From positions 3,869,247-3,933,246 of the forward strand of contig CP073746.1 in the NCBI GenBank assembly GCA_024397995.1: DNA of 64,000 nt, read 5' to 3'. How positions within the stretch are numbered: the first letter of the stretch is position 1; every line of letters starts with the position of its first letter. Shown one piece after another: positions 37,979-47,293 of the stretch. Both the position numbers and the translations under genes were made by a program. Under the pieces are notes generated by a model that did no database searches, was not told where the DNA came from, and saw only the letters and a list, made by a program, of their open reading frames with translations. Source of the DNA: a bacterium SCSIO 12827 (GTDB lineage Bacteria; Pseudomonadota; Alphaproteobacteria; Rhodospirillales; Casp-alpha2).

Positions 37979-38920
37979 ATGGGCCGTCGCCGCAAGGGTC
38001 TCGCCATTCACGGCTGGATCAATCTCGACAAACCGTTGGGCGTGACCTCGACCCAGGCCGTGGGCCGGGTCAAACGCCTGTTCAATGCGGCCAAGGTCGG
38101 CCATGGCGGGACCCTCGATCCGCTGGCCACGGGCATTCTGCCGATCGCGCTGGGTGAGGCGACCAAGACCGTGGCCTATGCCATGGACGGGGAAAAGGAA
38201 TACGTATTCACAATCCGTTTCGGAATCGAGACGGAGACCGGAGACGGCGAGGGTGCCGTGTCGGCGGAAAGCGATGAGCGGCCCTCGGATGCCGAGATCA
38301 CGGCCGCCCTGCCGGCCTTCATCGGCGAGATCGACCAGGTGCCGCCGCGCTATTCGGCGATCAAGGTTGATGGCGCCAGGGCCTATGATCTGGCCCGCGG
38401 CGGCGAGGATTTCGAGATGAAATCGCGCCGCGTGACGGTTCTCGGCCTGACCCTCGACAGCCGCCCCGATGCCGACCATGCGGTGATCCGCTGCCGCTCG
38501 GGCAAGGGGGTTTATGTGCGCTCCCTGGCCCGCGATCTGGCGCGGGCTCTCGGCACCGTCGGGCATGTTTCCGTGCTGCGCCGGACGGCGGTCGGACCGT
38601 TCACGGAGAAGGGGTCGATTTCGCTAGATAATCTGGAGGCTCTGGGGCATAGTGCGCGCGATTCCGGGCACCTCCTGCCCGTCGAGACCGCGCTGGACGA
38701 CATCCCGGCGCTGGCCCTGACGGAAGCCGAGGCCCGGCGGCTGGCCCAAGGACAGGCCATTGCGGCCCTTCCCGTCGCCAGCCGTTCGCCGTTCAAGAAC
38801 ATCCGCCAAGGCGACATGGTTTCGGCCATGCTCAACGATCGGCTGGTGGCTCTGGCGGAGATCAAGGGCGGTGAAATCCGTCCTGTACGGGTTCTGAACC
38901 TGGATGGTTCCGAAACCTGA
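37979..38920 (+). CDS. truB: tRNA pseudouridine-55 synthase TruB
   Basis: 313-residue pseudouridine synthase modifying U55 in the T-loop of all elongator tRNAs. The catalytic aspartate is Asp47 in HGGTLDPLATGILP, and the family segments GWINLDKPLGVTS and VPPRYSAIKVDGARAYDLAR are present. A C-terminal PUA-like part follows (ALALTEAEARRLAQGQ). The predicted start, ATG 37979, is 12 bp after rbfA. rpsO follows after 30 bp. Confidence 0.98.
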   Translation: MGRRRKGLAIHGWINLDKPLGVTSTQAVGRVKRLFNAAKVGHGGTLDPLATGILPIALGEATKTVAYAMDGEKEYVFTIRFGIETETGDGEGAVSAESDERPSDAEITAALPAFIGEIDQVPPRYSAIKVDGARAYDLARGGEDFEMKSRRVTVLGLTLDSRPDADHAVIRCRSGKGVYVRSLARDLARALGTVGHVSVLRRTAVGPFTEKGSISLDNLEALGHSARDSGHLLPVETALDDIPALALTEAEARRLAQGQAIAALPVASRSPFKNIRQGDMVSAMLNDRLVALAEIKGGEIRPVRVLNLDGSET

Positions 38921-38950
38921 TCTTCAACAATCAAGAACAGGAGTATGACG

Positions 38951-39220
38951 ATGTCGATTACCGCTGAGCGGAAGCAGGAACTTATTGGTGAGTTCCAATC
39001 GGGCAACGGCGACACCGGATCGCCCGAAGTTCAGGTCGCCATTCTGACCGAACGGATCGCCAATCTCACCGAACACATGAAAACCCACAAGAAGGATTTC
39101 CATTCCCGGCGTGGTCTTCTCATGATGGTCGGCCAGCGCCGGCGCCTGTTGGACTATCTGAAAAAGAAGAACGACGGCCGCTACGACGCGCTGGTCAAGC
39201 GCCTGGGTATTCGGCGCTAA
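38951..39220 (+). CDS. rpsO: Ribosomal protein S15
   Basis: 89-residue S15, a primary 16S rRNA binding protein of the 30S platform. The sequence [17 protein letters not shown] and [11 protein letters not shown] is diagnostic. Two ATGs are in frame; AGGAG at 38939-38943 is one base from ATG 38945 but seven from ATG 38951, and only the latter gives the usual 89-residue length. It is followed by pnp, the classic rpsO-pnp pair. Confidence 0.98.
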   Translation: MSITAERKQELIGEFQSGNGDTGSPEVQVAILTERIANLTEHMKTHKKDFHSRRGLLMMVGQRRRLLDYLKKKNDGRYDALVKRLGIRR

Positions 39221-39240
39221 TTTGCAGGAATGGGCGTGCA

Positions 39241-39296
39241 TCCGTCATCTGACGGAATGTTCTCCGTGGGCGGCCAGGGTACGGATGCCGCCTTTT
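39241..39296 (+). terminator. rpsO 3' hairpins, weak terminator
   Basis: Two inverted repeats follow rpsO: TCCGTCA/TGACGGA (39241-39256, two-base centre) and GGCGGC (39269-39274) with GCCGCC (39287-39292) followed by TTTT. The second looks like a weak intrinsic terminator that would partly separate rpsO from pnp. Confidence 0.5.
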
Positions 39297-39303
39297 GCCC
39301 CGC

Positions 39304-39353
39304 CGTTTTCCGCGCCCCGGGCAGCAATGCCCGGGCGACGGCGACGGAAAACG
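39304..39353 (+). promoter_or_regulatory. Long hairpin in the pnp leader
   Basis: An outer 9-bp stem (CGTTTTCCG 39304-39312 with CGGAAAACG 39345-39353) encloses an inner 7-bp stem (CCCGGGC 39316-39322 with GCCCGGG 39329-39335, loop AGCAAT). It ends about 100 bases before pnp. In E. coli pnp is autoregulated through RNase III cleavage of a leader hairpin; this structure is a candidate for the same control. Confidence 0.55.
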
Positions 39354-39456
39354 CTTCGGGGTCGGGCCGCCGGCAGGGTGCCGGAGACCCAACGGGCAGG
39401 GGTCCGCGATTGGCGCGGGCTTCCGGTCCCACGTACGTTTGTAGGAAGAGTAGAAA

Positions 39457-41643
39457 ATGATGTTTCAAGAGTTTCGTAAGGAAATTGACTGGGGTGGGCG
39501 CAAGCTGATCCTAGAGACCGGTAAGGTCGCGCGGCAAGCCGACGGCGCCGTGATTGCCACCTATGGCGACACCAAGGTGCTGTGCACCGTGGTCGCGGAA
39601 AAGACGCCCCGTCCGGGCATCGATTTTTTCCCGCTGGCCGTCCATTACGTCGAAAAGGCCTATGCCGCCGGTAAGATTCCGGGTGGCTTTTTCAAGCGCG
39701 AAGGCCGCCCCGGCGAAAAGGAAATTCTCACCTCGCGTCTGATCGACCGGCCCATCCGGCCGCTGTTCGCGCCGGGTTACAAGAACGAAGTGCAGGTCAT
39801 CTGCACGGTCCTGACCCACGATCTGGAAAACGATCCGGACGTGCCGGCCATGATCGGCACCTCGGCCGCTCTCTGCATCTCGGGTGCCCCCTTCATGGGC
39901 CCCATCTCGGGCTGCCGCGTCGGCCTGATCGACGGTGCGTTCGTGCTCAACCCGACCTGTGACCAGATGGCCGAAACCAAGCTGGACCTGTTCGTCGCCG
40001 GCACCCAGGAAGGCGTGCTGATGGTCGAATCGGAAGCCCACGAATTGTCGGAAGACGACATGCTGGGCGCGGTGATGTTCGGCCACAAGGCCAACCAGGA
40101 CGTTATCAAGGGCATCATCGAGCTGGCCTCGGCCTGCGCCAAGGACCCGGTCGATCTGCCGGCCGAACCGGAAGGCAAGAAGGCCCTGGCCGACAAGGTC
40201 AAGGCGCTCGCCGAAGACGGCCTGCGCGACGCCTACAAGGAAACCGTCAAGCAGTTGCGTCAGGAAAAGATCTCGGCCGTGAAGGCCAAGGTCGCGGAAG
40301 ACCTGGCGGCTGACGACAGCATCGACCAGGACCTGGTCGGCGCGGCCCTCGGCGGCATCCTGAAGAAACTGGAAAGCGACATCGTGCGTCGCGACATCCT
40401 GGACACCGGCAAGCGCATCGACGGCCGTGACACCAAGACCGTGCGGCCGATCGCCGCGGAAGTCGGTGTTCTGCCCCGGACCCACGGGTCGTCCCTGTTC
40501 ACCCGCGGGGAAACCCAGGCCCTGGTGGTTGCCACGCTCGGCACCGGTCAGGACGAACAGATCATCGACGATCTGGCCAACGATCACCGCCGTACCTTCA
40601 TGCTGCACTATAACTTCCCGCCGTTCTCGGTTGGTGAAGCGGGCCGTTTCGGCTTTACCGGGCGGCGTGAAATCGGCCACGGCAAGCTGGCTTGGCGGGC
40701 GCTTAACCCGCTGATGCCGTCGAAGGACGAATTCCCCTACACGATCCGCGTGGTGTCGGAAATCACCGAATCCAACGGCTCGTCCTCGATGGCCACGGTC
40801 TGCGGCACCTCGCTGTCGCTGATGGATGCGGGCGTTCCGCTGCCGCGTCCGGTGGCGGGTATCGCCATGGGCCTGATCAAGGAAGGCGATGAATTCGCGG
40901 TCCTGTCGGACATCCTGGGTGACGAAGATCACCTGGGCGACATGGACTTCAAGGTCGCCGGTTCGTCCGAGGGCATCACCTCCCTGCAGATGGACATCAA
41001 GATCACCTCGATCACCGAGGAAATCATGAAGATCGCCCTGGGCCAGGCCAAGGAAGGCCGCCTGCACATCCTGGGCGAAATGTCCAAGGGTCTGACCTCG
41101 GCCCGTGAAGGGGTTGCGGATACCGCACCCCGGATCACCCAGTTCACCATCAACAAGGATAAGATCCGCGAAGTCATCGGCCCGGGTGGCAAGATGATCC
41201 GCGAAATCTGCGAGGTGACGGGTGCCAAGATCGACATCGAAGACGACGGCACCGTGCGTGTCGCCGCCGTTGATGCGGCCGCCGGCGAAGCCGCCATCGA
41301 CTGGATCAAGTCGATCACGCAGGAACCGGAAATCGGCGCCATCTACAACGGCAAGGTCGTGAAGGTCGTCGATTTCGGCGCTTTCGTGAACTTCATGGGC
41401 GCCAAGGACGGTCTGGTCCACATCTCGGAGCTGGCCAACGAACGGGTCGGCCAGGTCACCGACGTCGTCAACGAAGGCGACCAGGTGAAGGTCAAGTTGA
41501 TCGGCATCGATGACCGCGGCAAGGTCAAGCTCTCCATGCGGGTCGTCGACCAGGAAACCGGCACGGACATCACCGACCAGGTCGGTGAACGGTCCGGCGG
41601 CGGTGGCCGGGGCGGCAAGCCGCGTGAGACGCAGGACGCCTAA
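39457..41643 (+). CDS. pnp: Polynucleotide phosphorylase
   Basis: 728-residue 3'-5' phosphorolytic exoribonuclease of the degradosome. Two RNase PH domains are visible ([42 protein letters not shown] with the [21 protein letters not shown] loop), then a KH domain ([20 protein letters not shown]) and an S1 domain ([26 protein letters not shown]). ATG 39457 and ATG 39460 are both served by AGGAAGAG upstream. The start of the gene is preceded by a long leader with a strong hairpin. Confidence 0.98.
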   Translation: MMFQEFRKEIDWGGRKLILETGKVARQADGAVIATYGDTKVLCTVVAEKTPRPGIDFFPLAVHYVEKAYAAGKIPGGFFKREGRPGEKEILTSRLIDRPIRPLFAPGYKNEVQVICTVLTHDLENDPDVPAMIGTSAALCISGAPFMGPISGCRVGLIDGAFVLNPTCDQMAETKLDLFVAGTQEGVLMVESEAHELSEDDMLGAVMFGHKANQDVIKGIIELASACAKDPVDLPAEPEGKKALADKVKALAEDGLRDAYKETVKQLRQEKISAVKAKVAEDLAADDSIDQDLVGAALGGILKKLESDIVRRDILDTGKRIDGRDTKTVRPIAAEVGVLPRTHGSSLFTRGETQALVVATLGTGQDEQIIDDLANDHRRTFMLHYNFPPFSVGEAGRFGFTGRREIGHGKLAWRALNPLMPSKDEFPYTIRVVSEITESNGSSSMATVCGTSLSLMDAGVPLPRPVAGIAMGLIKEGDEFAVLSDILGDEDHLGDMDFKVAGSSEGITSLQMDIKITSITEEIMKIALGQAKEGRLHILGEMSKGLTSAREGVADTAPRITQFTINKDKIREVIGPGGKMIREICEVTGAKIDIEDDGTVRVAAVDAAAGEAAIDWIKSITQEPEIGAIYNGKVVKVVDFGAFVNFMGAKDGLVHISELANERVGQVTDVVNEGDQVKVKLIGIDDRGKVKLSMRVVDQETGTDITDQVGERSGGGGRGGKPRETQDA

Positions 41644-41676
41644 GCGGCATCCGGTCTACATACGAAGTGCCTCAGA

Positions 41677-41705
41677 GGGCGGTACCGGAAGCGGTGCCGC
41701 CCTTT
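41677..41705 (+). terminator. Intrinsic terminator after pnp
   Basis: A 10-bp stem with one G-U pair (GGGCGGTACC 41677-41686 with GGTGCCGCCC 41693-41702, loop GGAAGC) followed by TTTG. It lies 33 bp after the pnp stop and closes the long rimP-pnp block. Confidence 0.75.
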
Positions 41706-41890
41706 GTCATCGGGCTGTTCGCCACGGTTGCCTTGGGGCGGATTCTCTGGCTATTGTGCGGCTTAGATCAAGGTCAAGAATCCGGTTCCAAGCGGCCCGG
41801 GAAAACAGAAACGTAAAGCCGTGTTGCCGGGGAATGCCCGCATTCAAGACGGCTTGCCCAAGGGAGGCGGGCAGGAATGGCCGCAAGCGT

Positions 41891-42403
41891 GTGAGCAAGA
41901 AAAACGCCTATTCCTATGAAGATTTGATCGCCTGCGGGAAGGGCGAATTGTTCGGTCCCGGCAACGCGCAGCTGCCGCTGCCGCCGATGCTGATGTTCGA
42001 CCGAATCACGGGGATTTCCGATGAGGGCGGCGCCAACGGCAAGGGTTATGCCGAGGCGGAATTCGACATCAATCCGGACCTGTGGTTCTTCAAATGCCAT
42101 TTCCAGGGCGACCCGGTGATGCCCGGATGCCTGGGCCTCGATGCCCTGTGGCAGCTGCTGGGTTTTTACCTGGGTTGGACGGGCGCACCCGGCCGCGGTC
42201 GGGCCTTGGGCGTCGGCTCGGTCAAGTTCACGGGCCAGGTTCAGCCGGATGCCAAATTGGTCCAGTACCGCATTGATATCCGGCGTGTCATGGCGCGCCA
42301 GATCACCCTCGGCATCGCCAACGGCGTGATGCTCGTGGACGGCAAGATCGCCTACGAAACCGAGGATTTACGCGTAACCTTGTTTACCGCCCCCGAAGGG
42401 TAG
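41891..42403 (+). CDS. fabA: 3-hydroxydecanoyl-ACP dehydratase/isomerase FabA
   Basis: 170-residue hot-dog-fold enzyme that dehydrates and isomerises the C10 intermediate, the branch point to unsaturated fatty acids. The catalytic His70 ([14 protein letters not shown]) and Asp84 ([12 protein letters not shown]) fall at the E. coli positions, which confirms the GTG start at 41891. It is the first gene of fabA-fabB-fabI; the spacing to fabB is 12 bp, so the two are clearly co-transcribed. The 185-bp region between the pnp terminator and the start must hold the promoter. Confidence 0.98.
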   Translation: MSKKNAYSYEDLIACGKGELFGPGNAQLPLPPMLMFDRITGISDEGGANGKGYAEAEFDINPDLWFFKCHFQGDPVMPGCLGLDALWQLLGFYLGWTGAPGRGRALGVGSVKFTGQVQPDAKLVQYRIDIRRVMARQITLGIANGVMLVDGKIAYETEDLRVTLFTAPEG

Positions 42404-42415
42404 TAAGAGAAGCCC

Positions 42416-43636
42416 ATGAGACGAGTGGTCGTTACCGGAATGGGAATCGTGTCACCGATCGGCAGCAACGTTGCCGAGGTGACGGACAGCCTGCGCGCAG
42501 GGCGCTCGGGCATCGTTTTTTGCCCGGAGTATGCGGAGCGCGGGTTCCGCTCGCACCTGCATGGTGCTCCGACGATCGATATGGACGACAAGATCGACCG
42601 AAAGCTGCGCCGCTTCATGGGCGACGGGGCGGCCTATGCCTATGTCGCCATGCAGGAAGCCATGGCCGACGCCGGGCTTTCCGAAGCCGACGTGTCCGAT
42701 GAGCGCACGGGTCTCGTCATGGGCTCGGGCGGGCCGTCGACCTCGGCCCTGATCGATGCCGCCGACACGGCCCGCGATAAGGGCGCCAAACGCATCGGCC
42801 CCTATGCGGTGCCCAAGGCCATGTGTTCCACCGTGTCGGCCAACATGGCCACGGCCTACCACATGCGCGGTCTCAGCTATTCCATCTCGTCGGCCTGTTC
42901 GACCTCGGCCCATTGCATCGGCAACGGGGCGGAGCTGATCCAATGGGGCAAGCAGGACGTGGTCTTCGCCGGCGGCGGCGAGGAACTGCATTGGTCCCTG
43001 ACCGTGCTGTTCGACGCCATGGGGGCGCTGTCCTCCAAATATAACGACACGCCCGAACGCGCATCGCGTCCCTTCGACGCCGACCGCGACGGCTTCGTGA
43101 TCGCCGGCGGTGCCGGTGTGGTGGTGCTTGAGGAGCTGGAGCGCGCCCAAGCCCGGGGTGCGAAGATCTACGGCGAAGTGGTCGGCTACGGTGCCACTTC
43201 CGACGGCGTTGACATGGTCGCCCCCTCGGGCGAAGGGGCCATGCGTTGCATGCGCTTGGCGACGGCGGGCCTCGGCAATACCAAGGTCGATTACATCAAC
43301 GCGCACGGGACCTCGACCCCGGCCGGGGACATGACCGAACTCAAGGCGATTCAAGAAGTGTTCGGCGCGCATAAGCCGAAGATTTCCTCGACCAAGTCGC
43401 TGACCGGCCATTCCCAGGGGGCCACGGGCGCGCACGAGGCGATCTATTCCTTGATCATGCTGAACAACGATTTCATCGCCGCCTCCGCCAACGTGGAAAA
43501 CCTCGACCCGGAAGCGGGCGATGCGGAAATCGTGACCAAGCGGATCGACGGCGCGGGCCTGAACTGCGTGCTGTCCAATTCCTTCGGCTTTGGCGGGACC
43601 AACGCCACGCTGGCATTCAAGCGGCTTGAAGCTTAA
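42416..43636 (+). CDS. fabB: 3-oxoacyl-ACP synthase I FabB
   Basis: 406-residue beta-ketoacyl-ACP synthase that works with FabA in unsaturated fatty-acid elongation. The Cys-His-His triad is Cys161 (SSACSTSAH), His297 ([11 protein letters not shown]) and His332 ([12 protein letters not shown]), matching the FabB pattern. Length is normal. It is 12 bp after fabA and 36 bp before fabI. Confidence 0.98.
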   Translation: MRRVVVTGMGIVSPIGSNVAEVTDSLRAGRSGIVFCPEYAERGFRSHLHGAPTIDMDDKIDRKLRRFMGDGAAYAYVAMQEAMADAGLSEADVSDERTGLVMGSGGPSTSALIDAADTARDKGAKRIGPYAVPKAMCSTVSANMATAYHMRGLSYSISSACSTSAHCIGNGAELIQWGKQDVVFAGGGEELHWSLTVLFDAMGALSSKYNDTPERASRPFDADRDGFVIAGGAGVVVLEELERAQARGAKIYGEVVGYGATSDGVDMVAPSGEGAMRCMRLATAGLGNTKVDYINAHGTSTPAGDMTELKAIQEVFGAHKPKISSTKSLTGHSQGATGAHEAIYSLIMLNNDFIAASANVENLDPEAGDAEIVTKRIDGAGLNCVLSNSFGFGGTNATLAFKRLEA

Positions 43637-43672
43637 TCGACGGGCCATCGCCGGCCCCGCAGGAGAAGACCC

Positions 43673-44533
43673 ATGAACGGCCCCGTTGACGGATCTGGCG
43701 TGCCCCCGCAGGACACACCCGATGCGCCCGCCCTGCGCTCCAACATCATGGCCGGCCGTCGGGGCCTGGTGCTGGGTGTCGCCAACGATCATTCCATCGC
43801 CTGGGGGATCGCCCGGACCCTGAGCCAACACGGCGCGGACATCGCCTTTACCTATCAGAACGATGCCATCGCCAAGCGGGTGACTCCGTTGGCGGCGTCT
43901 CTCGGGTCGACCCTGGTCTTGCCCTGCGAGGTCGAAGACCAGGCCTCCATCGACAGCGTGTTTCAGCGCCTCAAGGCGGAATGGGGCGGGCTCGACTTCG
44001 TGGTCCATGCCGTCGCCTATTCCGACAAGGACGAGCTCAAGGGCAAATACCTGAACACGTCGCGCGACAACTTCCTGCGCACCATGGACGTCAGCTGCTA
44101 TTCCTTCACGGCCCTGGCCCGTGCCGCCGCCGACATGATGGGCGAGGGCGGCTCGCTGATTACCCTGACCTACACGGGCTCGACCCGCGTGATGCCCAAT
44201 TACAACGTCATGGGCGTGGCCAAGGCGGCGTTGGAAGCCAGCGTGCGTTATCTCGCCGCCAACCTGGGTCCCCAGGGCATCCGGGTCAACGCGATTTCGG
44301 CCGGTCCCATGCGCACACTTGCCGGCAGCGCCATCGGCGGCGCGCGCCATGTCTACAAGTGGAATCAGCGCCACGCGCCGCTGAAGCGCACGGTGCGGCT
44401 GGAGGATGTCGGGGGGGCGGCGCTCTACCTGCTGTCCGATCTGTCGGCCGGCGTCACCGGCGAGGTTCACCACGTCGATTCCGGCTACAACATCATCGGC
44501 CTGCCGAACCCGGAAGATATGGTCGACGATTGA
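43673..44533 (+). CDS. fabI: Enoyl-ACP reductase FabI
   Basis: 286-residue NADH-dependent enoyl-ACP reductase of the short-chain dehydrogenase type, last step of each elongation cycle and the triclosan target. The Tyr-x6-Lys motif is Tyr177/Lys184 (YNVMGVAKAAL), and the cofactor segment GRRGLVLGVANDHSIAWGIA is present. It has a ~25-residue N-terminal extension before the conserved domain; an internal ATG at 43748 (MAGRRGLV) could be the real start. A second FabI may exist elsewhere in the genome; this copy is tied to fabA-fabB. Confidence 0.96.
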   Translation: MNGPVDGSGVPPQDTPDAPALRSNIMAGRRGLVLGVANDHSIAWGIARTLSQHGADIAFTYQNDAIAKRVTPLAASLGSTLVLPCEVEDQASIDSVFQRLKAEWGGLDFVVHAVAYSDKDELKGKYLNTSRDNFLRTMDVSCYSFTALARAAADMMGEGGSLITLTYTGSTRVMPNYNVMGVAKAALEASVRYLAANLGPQGIRVNAISAGPMRTLAGSAIGGARHVYKWNQRHAPLKRTVRLEDVGGAALYLLSDLSAGVTGEVHHVDSGYNIIGLPNPEDMVDD

Positions 44534-44602
44534 GGTTTCGGGCGGCTTGGCCGCCGGGCAGGGCTTAACAATTAAGCCTGGAATAAACCTTAGACATCTT
44601 TA

Positions 44603-44617
44603 TATAATCATTCTAAT
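44603..44617 (+). promoter_or_regulatory. -10 element and ICE-like half-site before irr
   Basis: A perfect TATAAT (44603-44608) lies 57 bp before the irr start and is followed by TTCTAAT (44611-44617), close to the TTCTAAA half-site of Irr iron control elements. No good -35 box is visible. Autoregulation by Irr is inferred. A GGCGGC/GCCGCC hairpin (44541-44555) without a T-run follows fabI upstream of this. Confidence 0.35.
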
Positions 44618-44664
44618 TCTGAAAACGGCGCCCGGAGCGCCGCACAGTAGAGGTGCGCGACCGA

Positions 44665-45120
44665 ATGATGAAGATGCACATCCCCCACGACACGCCGTCC
44701 CACGACGCCCGGCCCTTCAGCCAGATTTTGGACCGGCTGCGCGGCGCCGGCCTGCGTCCGACGCGCCAGCGCATGGCGCTCGCCAAGCTGCTGTTCGAAG
44801 GCGGCGATCGCCATTTGACGGCGGAAATGCTGCACGCGGACGCCCAGTCGGCCAACGTGCGGGTGTCGCTGGCCACCGTCTACAACACGCTGCACCAGTT
44901 CCACCGCGCGGGCCTGCTGCGTGAGATTGTCGTTGATTCCCAACGCACCTACTTCGACACCAACATGTCGGACCATCATCATTTCTATTTCGATCAGTCG
45001 GGCGAACTGGCCGACATTCCGGGCGACCAGGTCGAAGTCGCGGCCCTGCCGGCCGCGCCGGACGGCATGGAAGTGTCGCGCGTCGACGTCGTCGTGCGGG
45101 TGCGCCCCCAAGGCGCCTGA
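44665..45120 (+). CDS. irr: Iron response regulator Irr (Fur superfamily)
   Basis: 151-residue Fur-superfamily regulator of the Irr branch, which in alphaproteobacteria controls haem and iron genes according to haem availability. The winged-helix segment is GLRPTRQRMALAKLLF and SLATVYNTLHQFHRAGLL; the His-rich stretch SDHHHFYF (His104-106) is the haem/metal region of Irr. There is no Cys-Pro haem regulatory motif as in Bradyrhizobium Irr, and no cysteine at all. ATG 44665 is chosen; GTG 44653 and ATG 44668 are alternatives. It lies between fabI and rubrerythrin on the same strand. Confidence 0.92.
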   Translation: MMKMHIPHDTPSHDARPFSQILDRLRGAGLRPTRQRMALAKLLFEGGDRHLTAEMLHADAQSANVRVSLATVYNTLHQFHRAGLLREIVVDSQRTYFDTNMSDHHHFYFDQSGELADIPGDQVEVAALPAAPDGMEVSRVDVVVRVRPQGA

Positions 45121-45220
45121 CGAGGGCGCCTGCCGGCCGCGCAAGGCCGCGGTCTTTATGACATCTGATCTTCTGCGACGCGGCCCTTTTCAGGGCGTGC
45201 GGAAGTATGTCTTCATAAGA

Positions 45221-45266
45221 TTATATTAATTCTAAACTTGACAGCAACCCACTGTCATCGCATAAC
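45221..45266 (+). promoter_or_regulatory. Rubrerythrin promoter with ICE-like Irr site
   Basis: TTGACA (45238-45243), 17 bp spacer, then CATAAC (45261-45266). Directly upstream, touching the -35 box, is an A+T-rich stretch ending in TTCTAAA (45230-45236), an exact half-site of the Irr iron control element; the left half is degenerate. Control by the adjacent irr product is inferred. Confidence 0.5.
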
Positions 45267-45315
45267 CTTTGTGTCTAAAAATCTTGTCCACCAAACATAC
45301 CTAGGGAGTCATGCA

Positions 45316-45732
45316 ATGAGCCTCAAAGGCAGCCAGACCGAAGAAAACCTGAAAGCCGCGTTCGCCGGGGAATCCCAGGCCAACCGCCGCTATCTCTATT
45401 TCGCCCAGAAGGCCGACGTCGAGGGCTACAACGACGTCGCCGCCGTGTTCCGGTCGACGGCCGAAGGCGAAACCGGCCATGCCCACGGCCACCTGGAATT
45501 CCTCGAAGAAACCGGTGACCCGGCCACGGGCGAGCCGATCGGCCCGACGGGCGACAACCTGAAGGCCGCCATCGCCGGTGAAACCCACGAATACACCGAC
45601 ATGTATCCCGGGATGGCCAAGACGGCCCGTGACGAAGGCTTCGACGAAATCGCCGATTGGTTCGAAACCCTCGCCAAGGCTGAAAAGTCCCACGCCGGCC
45701 GCTTCCAGAAAGCGCTCGACAGCCTGGACTAA
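45316..45732 (+). CDS. Rubrerythrin (di-iron, no rubredoxin domain)
   Basis: 138-residue ferritin-like di-iron protein reducing hydrogen peroxide. The iron ligands are visible in the two helix pairs: Glu19 ([10 protein letters not shown]) and Glu52/His55 (EGETGHAH), then Glu89 (AGETHEY) and Glu123/His126 (AEKSHAGRF). The C-terminal rubredoxin FeCys4 domain of classical rubrerythrin is absent and there is no cysteine, so an external electron donor is needed. GGGAG lies seven bases before ATG 45316. The following Fe-S protein is a natural donor candidate. Confidence 0.94.
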   Translation: MSLKGSQTEENLKAAFAGESQANRRYLYFAQKADVEGYNDVAAVFRSTAEGETGHAHGHLEFLEETGDPATGEPIGPTGDNLKAAIAGETHEYTDMYPGMAKTARDEGFDEIADWFETLAKAEKSHAGRFQKALDSLD

Positions 45733-45764
45733 TCCGCCAGGATTAAATCCGCATGATCCGGTTG

Positions 45765-45793
45765 CGGCGCGGGCGGTCATACCGTCCGCGCCG
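45765..45793 (+). terminator. Strong hairpin after rubrerythrin
   Basis: A 13-bp stem with one G-U pair (45765-45777 with 45781-45793, loop CAT) begins 32 bp after the rubrerythrin stop. There is no T-run, so it is either a rho-assisted terminator or an mRNA stabiliser that lets rubrerythrin be made in excess of the two downstream genes. Confidence 0.5.
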
Positions 45794-45948
45794 GCCGGAT
45801 GAAAACCGCAATGCGCCGTGCGGCCAACGTGCGGTGCGTTCGCGGTAATTCGATAGCTTTATATCCGGTCAGACCGCTTTCGGGGGAGGAAGCGCGTCCC
45901 TGTCGATCCGCCGCCCGGGTTTCCCCGGCCGCATGAAAAGGACATGAC

Positions 45949-47289
45949 ATGAGCGAAGGCAGCCTGGAAGCCCCGATCCGCCACGTGATTCCCTGGCAGG
46001 ACCCCGATTTCTACGATGAGGAAAAGCTCGACGCGGAACTGCGCCGGGTGTTCGATATCTGTCACGGATGCCGGCGTTGCTTCAATCTGTGCGACAGCTT
46101 CCCGCGCCTGTTTGACCTGATCGACGAGTCCGAATCCGGCGAGCTCGACACCGTCGACAGCGCAGATTTCAAGCCGGTCGTGGATGCCTGCACGCTCTGC
46201 GACATGTGCTTCCTGACCAAATGTCCTTACGTGCCGCCCCATGAATTCAACCTGGATTTCCCGCATCTGATGCTGCGCGCCCGCGCCATCGACCAGAAGA
46301 AGGGCAAGGTTCCCTTCGCCGCCCGGGAAATGACCAAGACGGACCGCAACGGCAAGCTGGCCTCCGCCGTGGCGCCGGCCGTCAACTGGGCCTGCAAGTG
46401 CGACAACGGCCTGACCCGCCCGGCCATGGAAAGCCTGGCCGGCATCCACCGCGACGCTAAACTGCCGGAATTCCACGCCAAGACCTTCCAGGACCTGGCC
46501 AAGACGCCGCCCGCCGTGGATCCGGCCGGCCCGGCCCACGGCCGCAAGGCCGTGCTGTACGCGACCTGTTTCGCCAACTTCAATAATCCCGGCATCGGCA
46601 CCTCGGCCCAGGCCGTGTTGGCCAAGAACGGGGTCGAGACGGAGGTCGTCTATCCCCGCTGCTGCGGCATGCCGCAGTTGGAACAGGGCGACATCGCCGC
46701 CGTTGCCGAAGCCGCGCGCGAGGTTTCGGCCGAACTCTGCCAATGGATCGACAAGGGTTATGAGATCATCGGCTTGGTGCCGTCCTGCGCCCTGATGATG
46801 AAATTCGAATGGCCGCTGATCCTGCCCGACGACGAAAATGTGAAAAAGCTAGCGGCCCATACCTCGGACATTACCGAATACGTCGTCGCCATTGCCAAAA
46901 AGGAAGGCCTGGCCGACGGCATGACACCCTTGGCCGGCGGCGTCACGGCGCATATCGCCTGCCACGCCCGGGCCCAGAACATGGGCCAGAAAGGGGCGGA
47001 AATGCTGCGCCTGGTGCCCGACACGGACGTCAAGGTGATCGAGCGCTGTTCCGGCCACGGCGGATCCTGGGGCGTGACCAAGGAATTCTTCGAGGTCGGA
47101 CTCAAGGTCGGCAAGCCCGCCGCCCGTCAGGCGGCCAAGAACGAAACGCCCTTCGTGGTCTCCGAATGTCCGTTGGCCCGCGACCACATCATCCAGGGGA
47201 TGGAGCGCCTCGACGCGGACGTCAGCGGCATCAACCATGCCCAACACCCCATCGAACTGATGGCCATCGCCTACGGCCTGAAAGATTAA
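45949..47289 (+). CDS. Two-cluster Fe-S / CCG-domain oxidoreductase
   Basis: 446-residue protein related to the iron-sulfur subunits of glycolate oxidase, GlpC and heterodisulfide reductase. The N-terminus holds two [4Fe-4S] motifs: Cys38, 41, 44, 48 and Cys81, 84, 87, 92-Pro. The C-terminal half has two cysteine-rich CCG-type segments (PRCCGMPQLEQG and ERCSGHGGSWG). No partner flavoprotein or membrane subunit is adjacent; the neighbours are rubrerythrin and a DUF3501 gene (4 bp after it), a combination seen in many bacteria. It probably transfers electrons or reduces disulfides in peroxide defence; this is inference. Confidence 0.9.
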   Translation: MSEGSLEAPIRHVIPWQDPDFYDEEKLDAELRRVFDICHGCRRCFNLCDSFPRLFDLIDESESGELDTVDSADFKPVVDACTLCDMCFLTKCPYVPPHEFNLDFPHLMLRARAIDQKKGKVPFAAREMTKTDRNGKLASAVAPAVNWACKCDNGLTRPAMESLAGIHRDAKLPEFHAKTFQDLAKTPPAVDPAGPAHGRKAVLYATCFANFNNPGIGTSAQAVLAKNGVETEVVYPRCCGMPQLEQGDIAAVAEAAREVSAELCQWIDKGYEIIGLVPSCALMMKFEWPLILPDDENVKKLAAHTSDITEYVVAIAKKEGLADGMTPLAGGVTAHIACHARAQNMGQKGAEMLRLVPDTDVKVIERCSGHGGSWGVTKEFFEVGLKVGKPAARQAAKNETPFVVSECPLARDHIIQGMERLDADVSGINHAQHPIELMAIAYGLKD

Positions 47290-47293
47290 TTCC

